Assembly: GCA_946406115.1 (NCBI GenBank)
Contig: OX291552.1
Coordinates: 4,898,001 to 4,962,000, forward strand
DNA from: Apoda limacodes
Lineage: Eukaryota; Arthropoda; Insecta; Lepidoptera; Limacodidae
Reading direction: 5' to 3'
Length of the DNA stretch: 64,000 bases
Part shown: positions 54,648-64,000 of the stretch, in pieces
Layout of the letters: the number at the start of each line of letters is the position of its first letter
How positions within the stretch are numbered: position 1 is the first letter of the stretch
Position numbers and translations under genes: made by a program
Notes under the pieces: model-generated
What the model was told of the DNA's origin: nothing
The model's database searches: none
The model's input: only the letters and a program-made list of their open reading frames with translations

Positions 54648-55664
54648 TTATTTGTTAATAATACCAGCTTCTTGCAACTCCTCTACGATAGATATTATTT
54701 CATTGTCTAATCCACTGTTTCCTGCATCACGAGAAGATATTAAAAGTTTTAGTCTTTCAACTAACTCATTAGGGTCATCCCAATACACATAATCAACATT
54801 TTTATTATATTTTTTTAAAATTGGTAACCCAGACCCTTGAGTAAGACTTTCGGTGCTTGTACATTGCTTAGATAACTTGAAAAGTGGTTTGATAATATTT
54901 AAGTACTTGCTTCCTTTATTACTTTTAATTGGTTTTTTAGGGTTGAAGTCACGCCTATGTGCATTTGTAATAGTTAAAATCTGTTTGTAACTGTTTAAGT
55001 CACTATTAGTGATTGTTTTTGAATCTGGTATTCTTTTAAATAATAATTCCATTAGACCTTCAGTTTTTTTATAAGGCTTTCCAGAAACTAAAATTGTATT
55101 TTCTGTTTGGACAATTCGAGAATTACCTATCATCAGTTTACCACGTTCATTTCTAACACCAAATGGAATATCTTCCAATACTTTTACAGTTCCTTCTGAA
55201 GGTGGTGAACAATTATGTTGTGGACTTGAAATAGATTCAATTGTTTTGAATGAAGCGTCACTTGAAATGTTGGTTTCTTTATTATTTGTATCGCTCATAC
55301 TTTCCGAATCATCTTCATAGATATCGTCTTCATAATCATCAAAGTTCTTAAGAGTTTTATCAATTTTTTCACACTGTTCATCGGAATCTATTTCATATTC
55401 ACTTCCACCCTGAAGATCAAAATCAAATTCAGTTTTCATATATTTTGCTTTTTTCCCTGGGATTACGTCTTCAATGTAATTAGGTTTGATATTTTGTGTT
55501 GCATTTCTTGATACCATTTTATGTAGTGGATCCGTTAAAGGTTTGAACACAGATTTAAGGACTTTATCATTTTCAGTTTGAATATTACGCAACTGCCTAA
55601 CTTTTTTCTTAACAACGCTTGCTGATTTAATTATCTCTTTTTTGATATTTACTTGCGAATCCAT
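54648..55664 (-). CDS. Conserved Polinton protein of unknown function (338 aa)
   Basis: The N-terminal third is basic (KKKVRQLRNI), followed by a long acidic disordered tract (YEDDIYEDDSESMSD, about 110-125) and a conserved C-terminal half: EDIPFGVRNERGKLMIGNS, GLMELLFKRIPDS, ITNAHRRDFNP, and NVDYVYWDDPNELVERLKLL to the end ELQEAGII. I recognise this C-terminal signature from many arthropod and cnidarian Polintons, but no function is established to my knowledge. It is intact and lies between the ATPase and the 111-aa gene, so a virion or packaging role is plausible. Confidence 0.75.
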   Translation of the reverse strand: MDSQVNIKKEIIKSASVVKKKVRQLRNIQTENDKVLKSVFKPLTDPLHKMVSRNATQNIKPNYIEDVIPGKKAKYMKTEFDFDLQGGSEYEIDSDEQCEKIDKTLKNFDDYEDDIYEDDSESMSDTNNKETNISSDASFKTIESISSPQHNCSPPSEGTVKVLEDIPFGVRNERGKLMIGNSRIVQTENTILVSGKPYKKTEGLMELLFKRIPDSKTITNSDLNSYKQILTITNAHRRDFNPKKPIKSNKGSKYLNIIKPLFKLSKQCTSTESLTQGSGLPILKKYNKNVDYVYWDDPNELVERLKLLISSRDAGNSGLDNEIISIVEELQEAGIINK

Positions 55665-55738
55665 TTTTCACAATAAGCTTTACCAATGTTATAGACAACA
55701 CTAAACACATATCAGAGTTTTTGTCGTTTATAAGAGTT

Positions 55739-56461
55739 TTAATCAAGAATGACAAAAGTATCAAACTTTTTTCTATAGCAACCTTTATTTTTTTCACAGT
55801 CTTTATTGATTACTATGAAATCATACGAAGTTGTCCAGATTTCCGAACACATATCACGAAATTGATCCCAATTCATATCTGTACTGACATGTTCATCATA
55901 AACATGTCGTAAATTAATGTCATCTTGTTTAAACAAAATTAACAGATTTGCATTATCTCTAATTAATTGTTTAGGTACTTTACTATATGTTTGATTCAAA
56001 TAAAAGCAGTCTATACGCTTATGTCGCCCCATTGAGAAATAATCACGAATGTTATTTTGATTTTCACAAGCAACATCGTCGAAAAGAATTACTGAATCAC
56101 GTTTTGCACGATGAGGGCTTATAACGTCACTATTATCGTTATATTTCATTAATTGTACTTCTGGAACCTCATTTAACACTTTTTCTAAAAATATATATTT
56201 TGGTTGGTAAAGCGTTTTGGAATATAAATATATATTTTTATAGCATAAACCATTTTCATGCAAAAGAAGTCCAACTATTAGGTTTGTTTTTCCACAGTTA
56301 GATGGTCCGCAAATCAAACATCGAATCGAATTAGGTAATAGTTTACCATGACGTGATATGCCTAGATCAGATTCAGAACATGTGGCTGCTTTACAAATTT
56401 CATGATGTCTTGGTGAAAGAAGTTAATTATGCAATGAAATCTCTAATCGATATGACTCCAT
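55739..56461 (-). pseudogene. Genome-packaging ATPase (A32/FtsK-HerA type) with early stop
   Basis: The product would drive DNA into capsids. Walker A is GPSNCGKT and Walker B VILFDDV, followed by FYLNQTYSKVP and a typical C-terminus; the body to 55,739 is open. The likely start is ATG at 56,461 (MESYRLEISLHN), because the same frame continues through RHHEICKAATCSESD into Walker A. However, codon 13 (56,425-56,423) is TAA. No ATG lies between that stop and Walker A, so initiation further in would lose the ATP-binding loop. Either the copy is inactivated, an alternative or spliced start is used, or the base is wrong. Confidence 0.82.
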
Positions 56462-56639
56462 ATTTATATTAATTTGAGAGACATTGACACACAAGACTAC
56501 CGAAAGATAAAAGAAAGGTAACATTTTTATAATTTATTAATGAAATATTTATTGCCCGACAGTTGTTATAGGGTAAAACATTTTTCTACTAGAACAGAAC
56601 AGAACGGTTTGTATATATTTGTAAGTTTATGCCTTCTTC

Positions 56640-56723
56640 TCTCGTAAAACGGAATGATGCTCTCCAAAATACCTTGTGCATAGAGCTAGAAGAAGGTTGG
56701 TCGGTATCAAATACGTTAATTTA
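56640..56723. repeat. Right-end relic of the subterminal 181-bp unit
   Basis: ccttgtgcatagagctag then aagaaggttggtcgg is the inverse of the core of the left array (40,242-40,784). Only one core is present here, so the two ends differ strongly inside the inverted repeats. Confidence 0.8.
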
Positions 56724-56982
56724 TTTACATTCACCCACATTGAAAACTTTACGTAACCAATTTCAAAATGTTTATTGGGCATTCTGGCTCACTTTCCGCA
56801 GCGCAGATGCACGTAATCAATTCCAAAATGTTTATTGGGCATTCTGGCTCACTTTCCGCAGCGCAGATGCACGTAATCAATTCCAAAATGTTTATTGGGC
56901 ATTCTAGCTCAATTGGAGCAGTGAAGATGCGCCAGCATCTGCGCTGCGGAAAGTGAGCCAGAATGCCCAATAAACACCTACT
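56724..56982 (-). repeat. Polinton right terminal inverted repeat
   Basis: Read from the tip inwards: AGTAGG, arm, 4-nt loop, arm, then 60-bp units, then a tail matching the left end to 39,917. There are two full 60-bp units and a partial. The terminal dinucleotides AG/CT fit Polintons. Confidence 0.93.
56889..56976. other. Right terminal hairpin (arm b outermost)
   Basis: Arms 56,889-56,930 and 56,935-56,976 are inverted copies with 35 of 42 matches and a 4-nt loop (gcca). Read from the tip, the outer arm is the 'GGCTCACTTTCCGCAGCGCA' variant and the inner the other variant, the reverse of the left end. All seven differing positions are swapped. Confidence 0.9.
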
Positions 56983-56988
56983 TACATT
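56983..56988. repeat. Polinton target-site duplication, right
   Basis: TACATT directly after the last base (T of CCTACT), matching 39,633-39,638. Confidence 0.95.
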
Positions 56989-57992
56989 CAAAGTCATAAT
57001 CTCTGTGGCGCAATATTCAAATTGCTGTAGCTCGCCCGAGATAAAGGTAAGCAGAGCAGACTGGGCCGAGGATGTGGAGTGAGATGAGCACGCTCCCAGA
57101 AGCCTCACCCGTGGTCTACTCAGCTGCTGTCGCGTGCTGTAGGACACGCAACGCAAGTACCGTGCAGTATGCGCACGCAGTAAGCAACGCAAGGGCGCGC
57201 AGTAAGCAGTCGGAAGAGAATGGTCCGTTTCTACTGCAAATACACCACATCAGTACAAGAATATATTCATACAGCACACGTCTGAAGTTCTCATAAAAAA
57301 GTGGCAATTATTGAACTTTTGCGTAAATTTTATTAAAAGAATATAATCTCAAAAAATCAAAACATACAGACATAGTAATTGTGTATATCTATCATACATA
57401 AAGAGTATAGCTCTTATGTCAAAATCAAGAGAGGAAAATGAGGAATACGTTTGTATGGGAAATAATAATAATTATATAAAATAATGTATAATTTTGGGGG
57501 TCTAGCGGTATAAAATAATTACCCTAAGGTACCCTACCTGCCTGATGTGTTCATCCTATGGACGCTTGCACATCCAGGAGCATTAGACGCGGATTGGCGA
57601 CTCTTTAATCTGTCGTCTCTCCTTTCTCGAAGAATCCATTCTAGTACAAATTAAGAATTTAAAAATAAAAAAAATTAACCAAGTGTTTTCTTTCTTCCCC
57701 TTGAAGTCGAATGCCAAAAATTTGCAGCAAATATACGAGACATTATTATTATTTTTTGGCATTCGACTTCAAGGAGACCAAAAACACTTTGCTTCCTGTT
57801 CGAGTCGGAGTCTTAGGTTTAAAATATATAAATAAAAAATAAAAAATAAATAAAGCGGGTAAAATATATTAGATATATAAATGATAGATATATAATAGAA
57901 TTTATTTAAGTACCCAATTTGTATTTAGATGGGTACTATTCATATTAATTCAAAGTATTATGCAGTTTACTATAAATTTATTGACATTTTAG
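56989..57992. other. Intron 6 of copy B, right part
   Basis: Host sequence resumes with caaagtcataatctctgtgg as at 7,841 in copy A. An insertion absent from copy A occupies about 57,383-57,820; inside it, agtgttttctttcttcccct with gaagtcgaatgccaaaaa near 57,680 pairs with an inverse copy near 57,757-57,793, a hairpin or MITE-like structure. No gene. Confidence 0.6.
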
Positions 57993-58174
57993 GTTCTCAA
58001 ATTAATTCGCATTTTTTGGATGAACTGGATAGCAAGTGGTCATCACTAGCCGGACTAATGTTCAGTGATGACATCCTACCATCAAGTATTCAAAATATTA
58101 TGGCCAAAAAGATCCGGGAATTTTACTTCAAAGATAAGATAATTGGAAAAGAAACTTTTCCTGTGCTGGTGGAG
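57993..58174 (+). CDS. Esterase B exon 7
   Basis: Counterpart of 8,403-8,584, located just beyond the Polinton. Splice sites and length (182 nt) are conserved. Confidence 0.82.
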
Positions 58175-58339
58175 GTATCATTTTAACTCTTAGATTTCTT
58201 ATCATATTTGTTTATTTAAGAAATATGAATGACAAATCGGCAGCACTCCCAAGTTAGTTAGTTAGCTAAATAGGGAAAACATACTGCGGTGTGATGGTAG
58301 CTTCATATTTGGGTCATTGTCGTAGATAACCAATTTGTT

Positions 58340-58640
58340 TATAGTTGGTTACTCATACCACCTCAGGCCAGTCTGGAAATCCAAATGTCTAATATTACTC
58401 TGTGTCCCTGTCCTGGTTTCCGCATTGTTCCGGTTTCGCAGATTAAGATTACCTGAGTTGGTGTCTCCTCGACTTCTTTGCAAGCTGTCAGTAATGCTGA
58501 TTTTGTAAGGGTGTGTAATATTTAGTTGGCAGTGATCTTTTACCATGCCAGCTATGTGGCATTGATTTTTTCTACTGAGTTGCAGTATTCTACGCGACAG
58601 CTGTTCGTCCAGGGATGTGAGGTGAGAGAACCTCATACAG
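58340..58640 (-). pseudogene. Degenerate retroelement 3' region, copy B
   Basis: An open 95-codon piece on the minus strand (58,349-58,636) carries [10 protein letters not shown] and TDSLQRSRGD, weakly like the C-terminal Cys/His segment of jockey-type elements. It is the paralogue of 8,740-9,040. Confidence 0.35.
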
Positions 58641-59129
58641 TAATTCAGATCAGATTTTTGGAAATAAGTAATTATTTTATCTATTTTATTGCATCTTTTT
58701 GAAGCCAGTTGTTTTTTTTTTGTTAATAAGTTTTTATTTTTTACTTTTGAGCTACGAATTGCTTTTTTTTCTCGTACGCTAAAAACATCGAGACTCGTAA
58801 CAAAAGTTTATACAATCATCAACATAAAAGGCGTTTCACCTGATCCAAATTAATACCCATTTTTTTTACGGAAATTAAAAAATAATCAGAAAATCGTCTA
58901 TATATGACGGAGTTATGCCCGAACAAACATAAAAAAATATAAACATCCGAATTGAGAACCTCCTCCTTTTTTGAAGTAGGTTAAAAATAAACTGTATCTA
59001 TTCGAAAATTTGATGTTTTCAGCTTCTATACAATTGGTATGGCGACATGAAGTGAGATATTTTTTCATTGCCGTACGAACTTTGAAAGGTGTTATCCAGT
59101 TATTAATATCTGTATTAATAATTGTGATA

Positions 59130-59425
59130 CATAGTAGATACACGTGTCTACTCCACGTGTATACACTCTACTTCGCTTTAAAAAAAGATTATGTAAATAA
59201 ACCGAACTGGCTGTAAGAATTTAAGTCGTTTGCCTCGATTTAATTAAGAGGAATTCCGCCAAAAAATACTTATGTATTTTGTAGGTAATAGAAATAATAG
59301 GTAATAATATATTTAATAATATTATTGATTTCTTCAGCGATGCTACGAAACGAGCGAAAAAATGCACAGAAAGTGGAGGAACATTATTAAAAAAAATTGT
59401 TAAGAAATGTTAATAAATAAAAATT
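59130..59425. mobile_element. ~290-bp insertion in intron 7 of copy B
   Basis: Copy A reads continuously from 'taataattgtgata' to 'attatttacggaaatag' (about 9,510-9,545); copy B has about 290 extra bases here, beginning with an inverted pair (acacgtgtctactccacgtgt). No clear target duplication or terminal repeat was recognised, so the class is unknown. Confidence 0.6.
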
Positions 59426-59985
59426 TTTTAAAATTATTTACGGAAATAGTCAATGTCAAAGTATTTTTAAAAAAAAATTAGAATAGTAATAATTAATAGA
59501 TTTTTAACTTGCTGGGTCATTATGTGTCAGGCGATGAGTTCCATGTCGCCATACTAAATGTATTATGTAACATCAACTTTCTGATAAATCCAGTATATTT
59601 TCTAAACCATTATTGATACGATTTGATAGACCTTGTGAAGCACTTTCAGGATCAGTAATCAGTATTTCGATATCGTGTATGGTTTAGAAATAATCGAATG
59701 AAATCACTTATCTTTTCCACTCTGTTAAAGTATTTGTTGTTTTTGTTTTATCGTCATAATGGTACTAGCTTCAAACTTAAATTGATTATAGTGTAAGCTA
59801 TATAGTAAAACTATAAATAAAAAAAACTGATCATGTGCGAGTTGACTTTAACTCAACCCTCTCTCGACTTTAGGGTTTAAATATGATAGTGGACAAAATG
59901 TAATCAACTATATAGAAACATTACAATACAAGGTACGAAGAAATGTTCCGCACTTTTACTTCCAAGCATTATAATTTTTGTACAG

Positions 59986-60133
59986 GCTCTTACAGACATC
60001 ACTTACCGACGGCCGGCGAGCAAGCTCTCGCACATGTACGCCGATCTGGGGCTGTGTGTTTACTTCTTAGAATACGCTTTTCGAGGTGCAGACAGCACGA
60101 CTAGACTATTTTCACATATCACAAACAATTATA
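59986..60133 (+). CDS. Esterase B exon 8
   Basis: Counterpart of 10,116-10,263; 148 nt, donor gtaagt, the same protein segment [15 protein letters not shown]. Confidence 0.85.
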
Positions 60134-60148
60134 GTAAGTAGATCAAAT

Positions 60149-61928
60149 GACATATACAGGGATTGCAATCCCGCAATTTTTTTTTTCTATTAATTAAGTA
60201 TAAGAAATTAGTAAACTGTTTTCTTAGATTCATATTTTAATGTTTGGCATTGTTAATAAGTTTAGCTTTATTTATTTTGCCTTTACCCTTCACAACAGTT
60301 TTATATTATTAATTCAGTCTAATTCATATAATGACTAATAATCAAATCATAACTTTTTCTTAGATGCTATTAATATGATATCAACCTATGGTGATAACTT
60401 TTGAAAGTACGCTCTTAAGAAGCAAATGGCTTTTATTGTATCTTTATATTAAACACCGGACGGTAAATACGAAAACAAAACACTCACCTACAGAAAAACG
60501 AGTGCAGGCGCAGCACAGCGCCATTTATGAACAACTGAAACGTCGTACTCGTGCTACTCGCGATTTACGCGAAAGATTTAGCGCCAAATTTTTAATTTGT
60601 GGGATCCGCGGATCTTTGAAGGTGCGGGATCCAGCAGATCTAGACACGCGGTAGCGTGTTAAGCCAAGTTCAAGTAACAGAACTGGCGAGCAGCACCGTG
60701 TGTAATATTACACGAACCATTTGGAGCTACTTTTGATCACCTCATAACTCAAAAACTATTTCACATAAACGTGTCAAATTCGGCTCATATATTGAGACTT
60801 GCGAGATACATATGTGCTCGAAATTCCATAAGCACATCTCAAACGGTTATTAAGATATTACAGTTCAAAAATCGTCATTTTTATCACTGACTGACCTATA
60901 GATCAAAATTCTAACCCAGTTTCAGATGTTCTAGAAAGTTCAGATTTGGCATGCAGATAGGTAATTAGGTGAATACAAAGGAATAAATAAGAAACTGGTA
61001 ATTTTTTATCATTTTATTATAATTTTTCACATAACCTTTAAACGGGAGCGTGGTCATTTGTAATAAATAAGAAACTAGTAATTTTTTATCATTTTATTAT
61101 AATTTTTCACTTAACCTTTAAGCGGGTGCGTGGTCATTTGTAATAAATAAGAAACTGATAATTTTTTATCATTTTATTATAACTGTTCACTTAACCTTTA
61201 AGCAGGTGCGTGGTCATTTGTAACGGCAGCGGTCGCGCGTATCCTTAATGACCGTCAAGGTTTTTAAGAATTAAAAAGACAAATTATTAAATTATTTGAA
61301 TAACAATACCTTAAACATATTCCCTTTAGATAGAATAAAAAAAGTATTTGCCAGAAAACTTACAAAAATTTATATTAAAGCTCTTTTACGAAGCGAATCT
61401 TCAAAGACGTCAGGCGCGCGTTTACTTTGCAAAACCTACACACAACGCAGCATGCACAACGAAAGATATAATTTAGATTAAGCAATGCGCACAGAAAGGA
61501 AGAATCTATTTGATTCTATTAGAAACACTTAACTAATACTTAAAAACTGTAATCAAAGAATCAGCAATCAGCAAACAAAACTTATGACAGCCGGTATCTA
61601 TGTGGATTTTAAGGTTTTCAGGTGAATATATTAGTATATGAGAACTATCCAAGTCATACCTTAGGCTACAATATCTTATCCTAAGTTATAAGAAGAAATG
61701 ATATTTTATGTTGTTATAAATAAATTTCAGGACTGACCATTGAACTTGGCACCCATTTAGATCTCACTGCTTTTGTCGTTTAAGTCAACATCCAAGGCAT
61801 ATATCATAATATTGAACTTGGCTCTCATTTCACATTTATGTTTTTGATGGGATTCATAAAAGCAGCGGCATCCCGCGGGAATTCGTGATCCCGTTTTGCG
61901 GGATTGCAATCCCTAGACATATACAGGG
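60149..61928. mobile_element. Palindrome-ended element in intron 8 of copy B (1,754 bp)
   Basis: The interval 60,162-61,915 is flanked by the 13-bp direct repeat gacatatacaggg (60,149-60,161; 61,916-61,928). Both ends carry the palindrome gggattgcaatccc extended to cccgcaa in inverted orientation. Inside are an R1 core (60,180-60,655) and a segment repeated about three times in tandem at 61,020-61,220 (ttttttatcattttattata...ggtcatttgtaa). No open frame of significance. The left end is also in copy A at 10,291. Confidence 0.65.
61220..61440. repeat. Segment inverted relative to copy A
   Basis: This piece is the reverse complement of about 11,300-11,520: shared words read in opposite direction include aaccttgac(c/g)gtcattaagga, gcgcgaccgctgccgtta and cctgacgtctttgaag. 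Flanking intron sequence is in the same direction in both copies. Confidence 0.8.
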
Positions 61929-62625
61929 TTGAAAAACAAGGCCGTGGTTGGTGGTAGAACTACCCTTAATATCAATAATGGCGAATTTCACTAAAAGGAA
62001 ACATTCCTTTATTTTTTATAATAATTAAAGAGGCATTTAAAGATTTTTGAAAAATCATCTGCTTGATCTGGGAATTGAACCTGTGAAATTTAAAAAAAAT
62101 ACCTATTTATGATCTTTAAAAAGGGGTCAGTTTAGGAAGCAATTTCTTATAAATAGCGTTACAGAGGTCCTATGGCTACTTTCCGGCTCCGTCATCAGTT
62201 CTATGATATCATTATATCGCATTGTCATCCGATTTAGGTGTGTATGCAAAATTTCAACTCCATCGAACACCGGCAAAAGGGTCAAATTTAATTTTCAAGA
62301 TTTGATTACAGACAATGAGATAGGTGAAACTAAATAAAAGCTTGTAAAAATATTTAATATTGAAAGATATGAGTAAAATTTCAAAGGGTTTTCATACAAG
62401 ATACATGTTATAGTTTTTGCTGTATCGTAACAACAACGGTGTAACACATACAAGGTTCAAACTTAAAACGATTACAGTATAAGGTTTGTAGTAAAACGAT
62501 AAATAATAAAAATCGGTCAAGTGCGAGTCGGACTTGTGCATTATGTGGAGTAATGGAACCCCTCGGGGCGCAGGTTCAACTTGTATTCGGCCGGTTTTTT
62601 AATTATGTGTCCTTTATTGCAACAG

Positions 62626-62749
62626 GTGTGAGCCACGCAGATGACATATTGCATATCTTCAAATCGCCTTATTTTAATTTTGATTCCTCCGATGACATCA
62701 AGATGCGGAAAATCCTTATTGACGTCATATACAGCTTCGCAACCACTGG
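62626..62749 (+). CDS. Esterase B exon 9 (catalytic histidine)
   Basis: Encodes SVSHADDILHIFKSPYFNF. The catalytic His is kept, and this exon is the most diverged from copy A (Ala for Gly after His, several changes after it). Confidence 0.85.
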
Positions 62750-64000
62750 GTATGTAAAAATTTTGACTTCTTTAATAGAAAATTCGTAGGGCGGAATTCG
62801 CATTCGAAATATATTTACATTGGGCTATGACAGATTGAGATGTCAAATATACTACGTCAAAAAAGTAAATAAACAAACATTGTTCATTTTGATGGGTAAA
62901 AAATGATATATTCGCGTCAGGCTGATCAAGAAATTTGTCAGATGGAAACCATAATGCCACGCCATAAAAAGTCGCAAGACGGAAACCATAATGCCACGCC
63001 TATTATAATTTTGAAGTGACGTTTTTAGCCGCGCGGGCGTTGTGCACTTTGTTTTCTGTTTAGATAGTTTTTATCACACTTGCGCGATAACTATGTCATT
63101 TCTCCTACGGGCTTTTTCTTTGTAAATTTTACTTTACAGAAGAATAAAGAAGAATTTCATCAAGATCTTCATTTCGGATAACAACTGTCAAACTAGAAAC
63201 GGCTTTATCTCCGTAACTTTTGATCGTAGACTTGTAGTTTCTTAACAGAAGTGATAGATCTCATCAAGATCATCATTTCGGATAACAGCTGTCAAACTAG
63301 GAACGGCTATATATCCGTAACTTTTGAACGTAGACTAGTAGTTTCTGTACAGAAGTAATAGATCTCATCAAGATCTTCATTTCGGATGACAGCTGTCAAA
63401 CTAGAAACGACTTTATCTCAGAAACTATTTTTTCTGGACAAGTAATTTCTTTACAGAAGTGATAGATCTCATCAAGATAGGTTCCGTACCACAAAAGGAA
63501 AAAGTAACCGTTTGTTGTCAGTCTGTCTATCTGTCAAGCAAGATCCTCTTTCTCAGGAACGCGTGTTGTTGAAATTAATATTAAATACTAAGGTCTACGG
63601 TCCCTTAAAGCAGTAAGAAATCAAGCTTCTAATTAAAAAATACGGCCGGAAAATGACAATTTTTGTTGCATATTTTGACTTATACAAATAAATCAAAACC
63701 AATGGGATTTACCTAGAACCATGAAATTTCTCAAGAAGCAAGATATTACATCACAAATATAGGAAAAATCCAAAAATTGATATTTAAAGCATAATCCCGT
63801 GAGACTTCTCATTGTAGAAGAAGAAGAAGAACTATATACATCTAATAAGTTTTTACGGAACTCTCGGTACGCGAGCCAGACTCGCACTTGATCGGTTTTT
63901 GATGTTAATTACGATAATATTATAATGCCACGAAATGCCAGTATTATATAATAACAATCAAAGTCTTTATTAAATTAATGATTGTTACATAATTCACGGG
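62750..64000. other. End of window: intron 9 of copy B, repeat-filled
   Basis: No match to exon 10 of copy A was found up to 64,000. Contents: sequence like 10,310-10,670 (62,830-63,060), an array of gacagctgtca/gatagatctcatcaagat units (63,060-63,480) related to the one at 27,650, and a 'gttccgtacc' family repeat (63,480-63,900). Confidence 0.6.

Larger units (their letters stand above)
39639..56982. mobile_element. Maverick/Polinton (adintovirus-like) element, 17,344 bp
   Basis: The element begins AGTAGG and ends CCTACT, has terminal inverted repeats of about 260-280 bp and is flanked by TACATT. Convergent gene blocks meet near 49.3 kb. The + strand block holds an accessory gene, polymerase B and two small genes; the - strand block holds ATPase, integrase, PLA2/pVI-like, protease, minor and major capsid and small genes. 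This gene set defines the Polinton/adintovirus lineage of protein-primed dsDNA elements that can probably form virions. Most genes are open, but the ATPase has an early stop and the PLA2 gene is frameshifted. It lies in an esterase intron, transcribed on both strands relative to the host gene. The intact duplicate site in copy A dates insertion after the esterase duplication. Confidence 0.97.
26635..62749 (+). pseudogene. Carboxylesterase copy B (exons 1-9), frameshifted
   Basis: Paralogue of the esterase at 300-13,407, with exons at 26,635-26,820, 29,830-29,926, 30,331-30,516, 30,881-31,066, 35,048-35,233, 35,997-36,162, 57,993-58,174, 59,986-60,133 and 62,626-62,749. The first exon supplies a signal peptide (MNIQKVFLLITGFVSVQS) and the start of the mature enzyme. 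Exon 5 is 186 nt instead of 188: two bases are missing near 35,094 and translation meets TGA at 35,116-35,118, after the serine elbow and before the acid and His regions. Intron 6 is 21.8 kb because of the Polinton. The last exon is not found before the window ends. Exons are otherwise almost unchanged, so inactivation looks recent, unless the deletion is an assembly error. Confidence 0.8.

Noticed and set aside
1..64000. CRISPR array or bacterial operon
   Set aside because: Regularly spaced short palindromes (60-bp, 181-bp and 112-bp arrays) have conserved rather than unique spacers, and introns and repeat content show eukaryotic DNA.

Overview
The window is animal nuclear DNA, almost certainly from a moth or butterfly. 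It is AT-rich, its genes have many short exons, and it is full of interspersed repeats of the kind common in Lepidoptera: the family beginning near 'gttccgtacc' and ending near 'gcgagtccgactcgcacttgg', RTE and BS/jockey-like non-LTR fragments, a hAT MITE and microsatellites. The order is inferred from these repeats and from the esterase; no species can be named.

Layout. (1) 300-13,407, + strand: exons 2-10 of a secreted type-B carboxylesterase (copy A), which looks intact. Its first exon lies left of the window. (2) 13,408-26,634: repeat-rich spacer with a LINE 3' fragment, a ~112-bp minisatellite, a hAT MITE with 8-bp target duplication, an RTE 3' fragment, a (TG)n tract and a 5'-truncated BS/jockey-like retrotransposon with one long reverse-transcriptase ORF. 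(3) 26,635-62,749: a second esterase copy (B), exons 1-9, nearly identical to A but with a 2-nt deletion and early stop in exon 5. Its introns carry insertions missing from A, where A can be compared. (4) 39,639-56,982, inside intron 6 of copy B: a 17,344-bp Maverick/Polinton (adintovirus-like) element. It has AG...CT termini and a 6-bp target duplication (TACATT). Copy A keeps the same site with a single TACATT, so insertion followed the esterase duplication.

The Polinton is the main item. Its left arm, + strand, holds a spliced GC-rich accessory gene of unknown function, a protein-primed family-B DNA polymerase and two small unknown genes. Its right arm, - strand, is a packed cluster: packaging ATPase, conserved 338-aa protein, 111-aa coiled-coil protein, DDE integrase with chromodomain, a phospholipase A2/pVI-like gene, adenain-type protease, penton-type minor capsid protein, a 56-aa basic micro-protein, double-jelly-roll major capsid protein and a 169-aa protein. 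Four gene junctions use a 4-nt ATGA stop-start overlap. Polymerase, integrase and capsid genes are open. The ATPase has an early stop, the PLA2 gene is frameshifted at an A6 run, and the protease has Asn where the catalytic acid is expected, so the copy looks young but no longer fully functional.

The most unusual observation is at the ends. Each terminus can fold into a hairpin with 42-nt arms that differ at seven positions. All seven differences are exchanged between the left and right ends, as in the flip/flop termini of hairpin-ended linear viral DNA. I know of no such description for Polintons, but I could not search.
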